Source of the DNA: an uncultured Lachnospiraceae bacterium
GTDB taxonomy: Bacteria; Bacillota; Clostridia; Lachnospirales; Lachnospiraceae
Assembly (NCBI GenBank): GCA_910585465.1
Contig: CAJUEW010000034.1
Location: 1-16,727, forward strand
Length of the DNA stretch: 16,727 nucleotides
Direction: 5' to 3'
This document shows positions 7,019-13,283 of this stretch, in pieces. A program made the translations under genes and the position numbers. The notes under the pieces are model-generated. The model saw only the letters and a program-made list of their open reading frames with translations, made no database searches and had not been told where the DNA came from. Position 1 is the stretch's first letter. Each line of letters opens with the position of its first letter.

Positions 7019-7861
7019 ATGAGCCAAAGGAATATGAAAAACAGAAGCAGAAAACATAAAAGCAGAAAACACAGACGCATCCAATATCTTTTCTTTACCG
7101 GAATTTTACTCTTAGCTACGGTATCTGCAAGCGGTCTTTTATGGTATGGTGTTGGCAGCACGGCAAACAAAGACAATATTATTGGAGAAGATCCCGTTTC
7201 AATTACACATGTGGGGATGAGGTCAAAGGAAGAAATAAAGAAAACGGTAATGGAAACTTCTTATGACGGCAAACAGCAGAGAACGGAAGAAAATTATGGC
7301 AATACACAGAATGCAGGGACAGATGAAGCGTGGAATTTAATGCTTGTCAACAAAGATAATGCGATTCCAGACAATTACGATGTGAATCTGGTCGAGATAG
7401 AGGGCGGGGAGCGTGTAGACGAGCGTATCTATGAACCTCTTATGGAGATGCTTAATGCAGCGAGAGAGGGTAACTGGGGCAAATTGCCGGCGGTGGTATC
7501 TGGCTATCGGACGCAGGAAAAACAGAAAAGACTGTATGATGAAAAGATTGCATATTTCAAAAAAGAAGGATATTCAGACAGTGAAGCCGTAAAGCAGGCA
7601 GAACAATGGGTTGCCGTGCCGGGTCACAGCGAGCATCAGCTTGGAATTGCAGTGGATATTAACGGGGCAACTTATGACGTTTATTTATGGCTGCAGGAAA
7701 ACAGCCATAAGTATGGCTTTATCTTCCGCTACCCTGGCAGTAAGACGGATATTACTGGAACAGCAGAGGAAGTATGGCATTATAGATATGTAGGGAAAGA
7801 AGCGGCAAAGGAGATTTACGAAAGAGGAGTCTGCCTTGAAGAATATCTTGGGGCCTTATAA
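7019..7861 (+). CDS. vanY: VanY-type D-alanyl-D-alanine carboxypeptidase (peptidase M15B)
   Basis: A 280-aa membrane-anchored zinc enzyme that removes the terminal D-Ala from peptidoglycan precursors or nascent wall. A basic N-terminus and one membrane helix (about 22-45) place the catalytic domain outside the cell. The M15 motifs are complete: SGYRTQEKQ (161-169), GHSEHQLGIAVDI with zinc ligands His206 and Asp213, and EVWHYR with catalytic Glu251 and zinc ligand His254. TAAGGAGG at 7001-7008 is well placed for ATG 7019. The gene lies directly behind vanRS and downstream of three VanR boxes, so it is the obvious target of that pair. Without vanG/vanA/vanB-type ligases or vanX/vanT it would not by itself give full glycopeptide resistance; it could trim the D-Ala-D-Ala target or serve as an envelope-stress response. 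Confidence 0.92.
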   Translation: MSQRNMKNRSRKHKSRKHRRIQYLFFTGILLLATVSASGLLWYGVGSTANKDNIIGEDPVSITHVGMRSKEEIKKTVMETSYDGKQQRTEENYGNTQNAGTDEAWNLMLVNKDNAIPDNYDVNLVEIEGGERVDERIYEPLMEMLNAAREGNWGKLPAVVSGYRTQEKQKRLYDEKIAYFKKEGYSDSEAVKQAEQWVAVPGHSEHQLGIAVDINGATYDVYLWLQENSHKYGFIFRYPGSKTDITGTAEEVWHYRYVGKEAAKEIYERGVCLEEYLGAL

Positions 7862-8177
7862 TATGAAAGTTCTTGATATTTGAGCGGCGATCGGTCATGT
7901 GTCGCCGGTTAATACAATCGTTTATCGTCGTTCATTGCTTACAAAATATTATGGCATATGCATAGAGTTCCATGTTATACTGAAAATAAAAAACGGAGGT
8001 TGTGACAACGGAAATGTGGAATGGGAAACGCCGGCATAGAGGTTTGTAACTTTTAAGCGAGATAATCGAGCAGCAAGAAAAAGCGGATAGCTGATAGATA
8101 AGTAGTTGCAGCATTCGATATACGGCGATACGTTAATTAAAGAAAAAAGGAAATTGAAAAATATAAGGAGCGAGGAT
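7862..8177 (+). other. 316-bp leader region upstream of the C_GCAxxG gene
   Basis: Contains a 6-bp hairpin (CGGCGA...TCGCCG, about 7884-7908) without a T run, then the second copy of the repeated promoter-like block, then an ATG at about 8013 opening an 11-codon ORF (MWNGKRRHRGL), and a frame ending KREIIEQQEKADS-like that may be a gene scrap. No intact gene is seen. Confidence 0.5.
7943..8005 (+). promoter_or_regulatory. Promoter-like block, copy 2 of a repeated regulatory sequence
   Basis: AAAATATTATGG, then GTTCCATGTTATACTGAA, an A-rich stretch, then CGGAGGTTGTGA. It aligns along its length with 4443-4508. Candidate -10 is TATACT at about 7976-7981; no matching -35 is present, and the TATGG...CCATG dyad is kept. 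It is the probable promoter of the C_GCAxxG and kinase genes, read through a roughly 170-bp leader. Confidence 0.5.
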
Positions 8178-8609
8178 ATGGAAGAAAAAGTAATTGCCGA
8201 ACAGTTTATGAAAGGTTTTGATTGTTCTCAGGTTGTGGTGTCTCATTATACAAAAGAGGCAGGAATCTCATTAGAATTGGCAAATAAGGTAGCCGCTTGT
8301 TTCGGAGGCGGAATGCTTCAGGCCGATGCCTGCGGGGCATTTACAGGCGCGCTTATGGTGATCGGATTAAAGTACGGACATTTTGATCCGGAACAGCTTC
8401 AGGCACAAAAAGAAGTAATGATGGCTAAGAGCGGGGAGTTTAGGAAGAAGTTCTTTGAGAAGCATCCGACATGTAACTGCAAAGAATTGTTGGGCCATGA
8501 TGTGTCCACACCGGAGGGGTTCAGGGAAGCTATAGAATCAGGAAGAATGATGTCATTCTGTCCCCAATTAGTCAAAGAGGTGATTGAACTGTTGGATGAA
8601 ATCATATAG
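8178..8609 (+). CDS. C_GCAxxG_C_C family protein (putative redox-active cysteine protein)
   Basis: A 143-aa cytosolic protein of the family named for its spaced cysteines and proposed to carry a redox-active disulfide or metal site. Cysteines at 16 (GFDCSQVV), 41 (ACFGGGM), 52 (DACGAFTGA), 99 and 101 (HPTCNCKELLG) and 128 (SFCPQLV) fit the family's pattern. Length and ending are typical. The ATG at 8178 is preferred over an upstream in-frame start (8106) because AAGGAG sits at 8165-8170 and homologues begin near MEEKxxAE. It is 59 bp upstream of the kinase-fold gene and likely shares its transcript. Exact function is not known; the family is often next to transporters and regulators in anaerobes. 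Confidence 0.88.
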   Translation: MEEKVIAEQFMKGFDCSQVVVSHYTKEAGISLELANKVAACFGGGMLQADACGAFTGALMVIGLKYGHFDPEQLQAQKEVMMAKSGEFRKKFFEKHPTCNCKELLGHDVSTPEGFREAIESGRMMSFCPQLVKEVIELLDEII

Positions 8610-8668
8610 AAAATGGATAATATATATTAATGGCAGAACTTCCGCACAGGCAGAGGAAGGAGGGGAAT

Positions 8669-9676
8669 ATGGACAGGATTAAAGGACTGAGGGAATATAT
8701 TGAGACGGAAAGCTTTAAAGAACAATTAGGCATTCCACGGGGAGAAAAGATTGAATGCCGTCTGCTGGCCCAGGGAGAATATAATATTAATTATGAGTTT
8801 GTGCATCCTGTGTCAAAGGAAAGGCTGATTCTAAGGGTGAACACAGGAAGTCAGATGCATTTGGAAGATCAAATCGGATATGAATATCACGTATTGAAAT
8901 TATTAGAAGATTCAGGCAGGACTCCGCGGGCGCTCTGTGTAGACGGAAGTAAGAAGAGAGTGGAATATGGCGTTATGGTGATGGAATTCCTCGAAGGTCA
9001 TGCCCTTGATTACCGAAGGGAAATGGAATATGCGGCTCAGTGCCTTGCAGATATTCACAGTGTTCCGGTGTCGGGAGATGCCGGGCTGATTATGCCGAAG
9101 AACCCGTTGCAGGCAATTCTGGATGAATGTAACGAGATGGCGGAGACTTATTACCATTCCTCGCTTGGCAGTGTGCAGAAGAAGAGGATGGTAGAGCGGA
9201 TGCTGAAAAAAGGACAACGGATGTTAGACATGGTTACGGTGTACGACGGATACCGATGTTGTATCAATACGGAGCTGAATTCAGGTAATTTTTTGATCAA
9301 TGGGAAAGGAAGGGATAATTATCTGATTGATTGGGAGAAACCGCTGTATGGAGATCCCGCGCAGGATCTGGGGCATTTTCTAGCTCCGACAACCACTTTC
9401 TGGAAGACGGACGTTATTCTTAAGCAGGATGAAACGGATCACTTTATCCGGCAGTACAAGACGTATGTGGCAGGCAGATATGACGTGCGTGGGATGGAAG
9501 AACGTCTGAGGCTGTTTATCCCCATTACCTGTCTCAGGGGAATTACCTGGTGTGCTATGGCATGGGTGCAATATCAGGAACCGGGAAGACTGATTCGGAA
9601 TAAAGAGACGTTTTGTAAGATGGAAGCATATCTGGAAGATGGATTTTTGGAACGGATCGAGACACAGATCATGTGA
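8669..9676 (+). CDS. Aminoglycoside-phosphotransferase-fold kinase with altered catalytic loop
   Basis: A 335-aa protein of the APH/choline-kinase fold (PF01636-like), which phosphorylates small-molecule hydroxyls. Seen are a Gly-rich loop (LLAQGEYNINYEF, 32-44), a beta-3 Arg56 in LILRVNTG, a hinge MVMEFLEG (103-110) and the metal-binding IDWEKPLYGDPAQDLGHF (220-237). The Brenner-type loop that normally reads HGDLHPGN is NTELNSGN here (200-207): His and catalytic Asp become Asn and Glu. This may be a subfamily trait, as kinase-fold proteins with NTE-type loops exist among archaeal and clostridial members, or it may mean weak catalysis. The ATG at 8669 follows GGAAGGAGGGG at about 8655-8665; an earlier in-frame ATG at 8630 lacks a site. 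Substrate is unknown and antibiotic resistance should not be assumed. Confidence 0.82.
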   Translation: MDRIKGLREYIETESFKEQLGIPRGEKIECRLLAQGEYNINYEFVHPVSKERLILRVNTGSQMHLEDQIGYEYHVLKLLEDSGRTPRALCVDGSKKRVEYGVMVMEFLEGHALDYRREMEYAAQCLADIHSVPVSGDAGLIMPKNPLQAILDECNEMAETYYHSSLGSVQKKRMVERMLKKGQRMLDMVTVYDGYRCCINTELNSGNFLINGKGRDNYLIDWEKPLYGDPAQDLGHFLAPTTTFWKTDVILKQDETDHFIRQYKTYVAGRYDVRGMEERLRLFIPITCLRGITWCAMAWVQYQEPGRLIRNKETFCKMEAYLEDGFLERIETQIM

Positions 9677-9706
9677 ATAATATATTAATATAAATAATAT
9701 AAAAAG

Positions 9707-9739
9707 AACTGCCGGAAAGAAAGCTTTTTCGGTAGTTTT
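9707..9739 (+). terminator. Intrinsic terminator after the kinase-fold gene
   Basis: AACTGCCGGAAA pairs with TTTTCGGTAGTT (two G-T wobbles, loop GAAAGC) and is followed by TTTTG. It closes the C_GCAxxG/kinase transcription unit. Confidence 0.8.
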
Positions 9740-9791
9740 GTATGTTAAGACTTGTAACTTACATTTTGTAAATAGGAGAGGAAATATATCA

Positions 9792-9837
9792 TTTGTATAT
9801 AGATATCGCTAATATATAGGCAATATCTATATATAAA
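9792..9837. repeat. AT-rich near-perfect inverted repeat
   Basis: TTTGTATATAGATATCGC pairs with GCAATATCTATATATAAA: 18-bp arms with one mismatch and one G-T, loop of 10 nt (9810-9819). It has no T run typical of a terminator and lies about 70 bp upstream of a candidate promoter, so an operator or cruciform-type site is possible. Confidence 0.7.
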
Positions 9838-9858
9838 CAAAATCATTAAAATTATTAA

Positions 9859-9886
9859 TTAGACTGCCATACATTCCTATGATAAT
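9859..9886 (+). promoter_or_regulatory. Weak candidate promoter for the VTT/rhodanese unit
   Basis: TTAGAC (9859-9864) and GATAAT (9881-9886) are 16 bp apart. A 5-bp inverted repeat (GAACA...TGTTC, 9897-9911) lies just downstream near the expected start site. Confidence 0.3.
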
Positions 9887-9957
9887 ATAGAAAAACGAAC
9901 AGAAAATGTTCAAAATATTTATTTTAGTCGAATCAAAGGAGGAACAAGGGACAAGGA

Positions 9958-10113
9958 ATGAATAAGTGAATTGTCGATGCAGAAAGTATGAAGAACGGCA
10001 GATATATTTAAGTTGAAGCCAATGCAGATCAGAAGGGCTGTTTTTTTGAAAAAGGTGCGAAAAGGATTGAATATAACTATATTAAACAGGTGAAACTACA
10101 CAAAGATGGATAA
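9958..10113 (+). pseudogene. Small 51-codon ORF interrupted by two stop codons, overlapping the VTT gene
   Basis: AAAGGAGG at 9938-9945 precedes ATG 9958, 12 bp away. Read in one frame it gives MNK, TGA (9967), IVDAESMKNGRYI, TAA (10009), then VEANADQKGCFFEKGAKRIE and NYIKQVKLHKDG, ending at TAA 10111-10113. The last stop overlaps the ATG of the next gene by 8 bp, an arrangement typical of translationally coupled genes, and the residue make-up looks like real protein. I do not recognise the family. It was probably a small cytosolic protein at the head of this operon, now inactivated by two nonsense changes. It could be chance, but the coupling and ribosome site argue against that. Confidence 0.45.
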
Positions 10114-10819
10114 GAAAATGGAACATAAAAAAAAGAACCGGATAGGGAAAGCGATCATCATATTGCTGTTTGCCGCGGCGATACTTGCATATATATGGAT
10201 TCCGTCCGTGCATGACTTGTACAATGAGATTGCCCGGATGTTTACCAGCGGTGATTTTACCGCGGTGCGAAACTTTGTGGAGTCTTATGGTATGTATGCG
10301 GCGGCGGTATCGTTTGCACTGATGATTCTACAGTCTGTCGCGGCGCCGCTTCCGGCGTTTCTGCTGACGTTTGCCAATGCAAATCTTTTTGGATGGTGGC
10401 AAGGGGCGATTCTTTCGTGGTCAAGCGCAATGGCAGGTGCGACGGTCTGTTTTTTTATTGCACGGATTTTGGGCCGCGACGCGGTAGAAAAGATTACCAG
10501 CAAGGCAGGGCTTAAGCAGATTGATGTTTTCTTTGAGAAGCACGGGCGATTAAGTATTTTGATTGCAAGACTGCTCCCGTTCATTTCTTTTGATATCGTA
10601 AGCTATGCGGCCGGCTTAACATCCATGTCATTCTGGAGCTTCTTTGTCGCGACAGGAATCGGACAGCTTCCGGCAACGATTATTTATTCTTATGTAGGCG
10701 GTATGTTGACCGGAGGAGCACAGATGCTTGTGACGGCGCTTATGATACTTTTTGCTATATCTGCGTTGATTGTACTTTTCAGACAGCTTTATGCAGAACG
10801 GCAGACGAAAAAAGAATAG
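10106..10819 (+). CDS. TVP38/TMEM64-family (VTT/DedA-like) membrane protein, first copy
   Basis: A 237-aa inner-membrane protein of the VTT (SNARE-associated) family. The basic cytosolic N-terminus (MDKKMEHKKKNRIGK) is followed by about six hydrophobic stretches including re-entrant ones. The family core is clear: the first re-entrant region near APLPAFLLTFANANLFGWWQG (82-102), then GRLSILIARLLPFISFDIVSY with Arg-x-x-Pro (146-166) and GIGQLPATIIYSYVGGM. Characterised relatives include DedA proteins that move undecaprenyl phosphate and the eukaryotic VMP1/TMEM41B lipid scramblases, so lipid handling is a reasonable guess. There is no strong ribosome site; its ATG overlaps the end of the small interrupted ORF upstream. 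A second member lies at 12591. A rhodanese lipoprotein follows 38 bp downstream. Confidence 0.87.
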   Translation: MDKKMEHKKKNRIGKAIIILLFAAAILAYIWIPSVHDLYNEIARMFTSGDFTAVRNFVESYGMYAAAVSFALMILQSVAAPLPAFLLTFANANLFGWWQGAILSWSSAMAGATVCFFIARILGRDAVEKITSKAGLKQIDVFFEKHGRLSILIARLLPFISFDIVSYAAGLTSMSFWSFFVATGIGQLPATIIYSYVGGMLTGGAQMLVTALMILFAISALIVLFRQLYAERQTKKE

Positions 10820-10857
10820 GATAAAAGAATAATAAGTTTGAAGGAGAGTTTTTCATT

Positions 10858-11991
10858 ATGAAAAAGAAATTATTAAGCGTATTATTAAGTATGGCAGTCG
10901 TGGCGGCTCTTGCCGCAGGATGCGGTTCTAATTCGGATGATGCAGATAAAACACCGGAGAATGCGGCAGACGAACAGACGGAGGATACGGATACTGCAGA
11001 CGACGCGGCAGAAGATACGGCAGATGTGGAGTCTGTGGATCAGAGGACGGTATATGTAACGCCAGAGTGGGTGAAAAGTGTGATCGACGGAAATCAGGCG
11101 GGTTATGAGGATGCTGTCATTGCAGAGGTTACGTATACCGGCGCTCTGGACGACAGCGAGTCTTATAAAGAGGGACATGTTCCGGGGGCAATCCTTGTTG
11201 GGGATACAGAAGTGGAAGATGCGGAAGGTACAGAGGAGAAACCATATAATCTTCTTACAGCCGAAGAAGTTGAAGGTTATATGCTTTCTCACGGTATTAC
11301 CAAGGACACAAAGGTGATTCTGTACGGCGAGGATGTTTCAGGCGTGGGCCGTGTAGCATATGCTTATTTATGGGCAGGTGTTGAAGACGTTAAGATTTTG
11401 AACGGCGGATTGAATGCATGGAAGGAAGCCGGGTATGAACTGGAGACGGACGTCAATGAAGGAGCGAAAGCAGAGAGTTTCGGTACTGCGGTTCCGGCGC
11501 ATCCGGAATTCTGGGTATCTATTCAGGATGCGAAGGACAGGCTTGAAAATGATGACAACTTTAAGCTGGTAAGTATTCGAAGTGAAGACGAATGGCTCGG
11601 AAAGTCAAGTGGTTATAATTACATTGAAAGAGCTGGCGAGCCGGAAGGCGCAGTGTGGGGCAAAGGCGCACAGACTGCGTTTGATGTGGCCGATTTTACG
11701 GATGAGAACGGAGTAGTCAAGGATTTAGAAGGGTTCAAGAAGGTATGGGAAGACTGTGATTTTACACTGGATAATCATCTTTCCTTCTACTGCGGCACAG
11801 GCTGGCGCGCGACGGTTCCGTTCCTGGTACTTTATGAAAACGGGTATGATGATATTTCCGTCTATGACGGCGGCTGGTATGAGTGGCAGATGAAGTCCGA
11901 TTATCCGGTTCAGGTAGGAGATCCGGCGAGCAGCGACTGCGAGCACACTACGGTGGAGAAGCTTCCGACGGATAAGGCGGCAGCAGAATAA
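10858..11991 (+). CDS. Tandem-rhodanese lipoprotein (thiosulfate/3-mercaptopyruvate sulfurtransferase-like)
   Basis: A 377-aa protein with a lipoprotein signal peptide: basic MKKK, hydrophobic core, lipobox LAAGC with Cys22, so it is anchored on the outer face of the membrane. A long acidic, Asp/Glu/Ala-rich linker (about 23-60) leads to two rhodanese domains. The first (about 63-200; YKEGHVPGAILVGD, VILYGEDVSGVGR) lacks a catalytic cysteine, as usual for domain 1. The second (about 215-355) has the active loop YCGTGWRA with Cys312, expected to carry a persulfide, followed by DISVYDGGWYEWQ. AAGGAG at about 10841-10846 precedes ATG 10858. It probably transfers sulfur, or detoxifies a thiophilic compound, outside the membrane. 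It is co-transcribed with the VTT gene upstream and followed by a terminator. The extracytoplasmic position of a sulfurtransferase is notable. Confidence 0.88.
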   Translation: MKKKLLSVLLSMAVVAALAAGCGSNSDDADKTPENAADEQTEDTDTADDAAEDTADVESVDQRTVYVTPEWVKSVIDGNQAGYEDAVIAEVTYTGALDDSESYKEGHVPGAILVGDTEVEDAEGTEEKPYNLLTAEEVEGYMLSHGITKDTKVILYGEDVSGVGRVAYAYLWAGVEDVKILNGGLNAWKEAGYELETDVNEGAKAESFGTAVPAHPEFWVSIQDAKDRLENDDNFKLVSIRSEDEWLGKSSGYNYIERAGEPEGAVWGKGAQTAFDVADFTDENGVVKDLEGFKKVWEDCDFTLDNHLSFYCGTGWRATVPFLVLYENGYDDISVYDGGWYEWQMKSDYPVQVGDPASSDCEHTTVEKLPTDKAAAE

Positions 11992-12014
11992 CCAAACAGG
12001 CAAATGAGATGTCG

Positions 12015-12045
12015 GGGCATGTTTTTAGCATGCCCTTAGTGTTTT
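12015..12045 (+). terminator. Terminator-like hairpin after the rhodanese gene
   Basis: GGGCATG and CATGCCC form a perfect 7-bp stem (loop of 7); a GTTTTT run follows 7 nt later. It is moderate in strength and probably ends the VTT/rhodanese transcript, partly allowing read-through. Confidence 0.6.
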
Positions 12046-12058
12046 TAATATTAATAAC

Positions 12059-12137
12059 TTTAGTGACGGCAGTAGTAGTAATTTAGTGATAGCAGTTTAG
12101 TGATAGTTTTTAGTGATAGTAGCTTTAGTGATAGTAG
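12059..12137 (+). repeat. Five-copy TTTAGTGA direct-repeat array
   Basis: TTTAGTGA starts at 12059, 12082, 12096, 12109 and 12124, mostly followed by TAGYAG (consensus TTTAGTGATAGYAG). Spacing is 23, 14, 13 and 15 bp. A partial copy (CTTAGTGT) is at 12035-12042. It lies just before the 4-TM/VTT/glycosyltransferase operon, so it may be an operator array or simply slipped-strand microsatellite growth. Confidence 0.7.
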
Positions 12138-12168
12138 TTTTAAATAAAGTTAAAGGGTTGGAAAATCT

Positions 12169-12594
12169 ATGAAAAAAGTTTTTTATATAATATCGGACCT
12201 GCTTATTGCGGCGCTGCTTGCGGGAGCATATATAGTCCAGTATTTTGCAAAGCGTAAGCTGGGAATGAACCGCTGGATCGTGTTTAAAATTTCGAAAGTT
12301 AAAGAAGCGCTGCCAATCGAAATTCTGCGGTATGCAGCAGTAGCAGCGGTGGCGGCGTTGGTAATCTTGCTTATAATAATGTATGGAAAGCACAGGGGAG
12401 AATGTAAGAAGATAGTCTTGCCTATAGTGATTGTTTCAGTTGCGCTTGCGGTATTCTACTTTGCGTTTACGCTCTGGTTTTCCCAGGAAAAGATCCGCTC
12501 GTATTATCTTGTACTGCCGCTGATTGGTCTGGCGAATGTGGTGCAGTTGATCAAGGCGTTTGCAGCGGTTAAGATGTGCAGGGTCAAGTCATGA
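12169..12594 (+). CDS. Small four-helix membrane protein of unknown function
   Basis: A 141-aa protein with four hydrophobic segments (about residues 5-27, 50-73, 83-105 and 113-133) separated by short basic loops (RKLGMNRW, MYGKHRGECKK, SQEKIRSYY). I do not recognise a family or catalytic motif. The start at ATG 12169 is led by a weak AAAGGG/TTGG about 10 bp upstream. Its stop overlaps the ATG of the next gene (ATGA at 12591-12594), so it is translationally coupled to the second VTT protein and is the first gene of the four-gene operon. A role as partner subunit of the VTT protein or glycosyltransferases is inference from position only. The codon use looks like that of its neighbours and no lesion is visible. 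Confidence 0.75.
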   Translation: MKKVFYIISDLLIAALLAGAYIVQYFAKRKLGMNRWIVFKISKVKEALPIEILRYAAVAAVAALVILLIIMYGKHRGECKKIVLPIVIVSVALAVFYFAFTLWFSQEKIRSYYLVLPLIGLANVVQLIKAFAAVKMCRVKS

Positions 12595-13283
12595 GGAAAT
12601 ATATAAAGATCATAGCATTTGCAGTTATCATAGTACTTGTATTGGCGCTAAATCACCGTTTCGGATGGTCGGAATATCTGTCTGACGCGGATAATCTGAT
12701 GTTCCTTAAGAAGACGGTGGAGGATAATTTCTTATGGGCTTTGTGCATCTATATTGTGCTGACCATCATCGGCTGTGTGGTGCTTGCGCTTCCGGGCATT
12801 ACCTTTGCCGTAGCGGCAGGGATACTCTTCGGACCGTTCATGGGAATATTCGCGTGCCTGATCGCTACGACACTCGGCGCCATGCTTGCATTTCTGGTGG
12901 GAAGGTTCTTCCTCAAGGAATCGGTAAAGCCTATGCTTGAGAAGAACAAGCTGTTGAAGAAGCTCTTATTTTCGGAGGACGGGAAGAGTGACATGATTGT
13001 GCTAATGATAACGAGAATGGTTCCTCTCTTCCCGTACAATCTGCAGAATTTTGCCTATGGGATCACGGATATCGGATTTTGGAAATATTCCATATTTACG
13101 TTTATCTTCATGCTGCCGGGAGTGTCTTTTTTCACTATCGGTTCTGCAGGGCTGACGGCAGAAGAGGATAAGTGGAAGTATTTTCTCACTGCAGGGGTTC
13201 TAGCGGTATTAGTGACTGCAGCCGGAGTTCTGATTCAGAGAAGATTTCTTGGAAATGTGAAGGAAGAGGTAAAAGGAGATTAG
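12591..13283 (+). CDS. TVP38/TMEM64-family (VTT/DedA-like) membrane protein, second copy
   Basis: A 230-aa integral membrane protein. The start at ATG 12591 overlaps the previous stop by 4 bp; an upstream GTG at 12576 is less likely. The VTT core is well conserved: ALPGITFAVAAGILFGPFMG (about 63-82), then MITRMVPLFPYNLQNFAYG (about 138-156) with the Arg-x-x-Pro...Pro-x-Asn pattern, then FIFMLPGVSFFTIGSAG. It is clearly diverged from the copy at 10106, so the two are old paralogues and not a recent duplication. A role in moving a lipid or lipid-linked intermediate is inferred from characterised DedA/VTT members. A glycosyltransferase fusion gene starts immediately after its TAG stop, with AAAAGGAG at 13272-13279 lying inside this gene's 3' end. 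Confidence 0.88.
   Translation: MRKYIKIIAFAVIIVLVLALNHRFGWSEYLSDADNLMFLKKTVEDNFLWALCIYIVLTIIGCVVLALPGITFAVAAGILFGPFMGIFACLIATTLGAMLAFLVGRFFLKESVKPMLEKNKLLKKLLFSEDGKSDMIVLMITRMVPLFPYNLQNFAYGITDIGFWKYSIFTFIFMLPGVSFFTIGSAGLTAEEDKWKYFLTAGVLAVLVTAAGVLIQRRFLGNVKEEVKGD

Noticed and set aside
5000..7861. A vancomycin-resistance operon
   Set aside because: Only regulator, sensor and VanY are present. No D-Ala-D-Lac/D-Ser ligase, VanH, VanX or VanT is in the window, so resistance cannot be claimed.
7884..7908. Terminator after vanY
   Set aside because: The CGGCGA/TCGCCG stem is short and is not followed by a T run.
9896..9911. LexA/SOS box (GAACA...TGTTC)
   Set aside because: The half-sites are separated by too many bases for the Gram-positive GAACNNNNGTTC box.
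12059..12137. CRISPR array
   Set aside because: Repeat unit is only 8-14 bp, spacers are 5 bp or less and similar to each other, and no cas gene is near.
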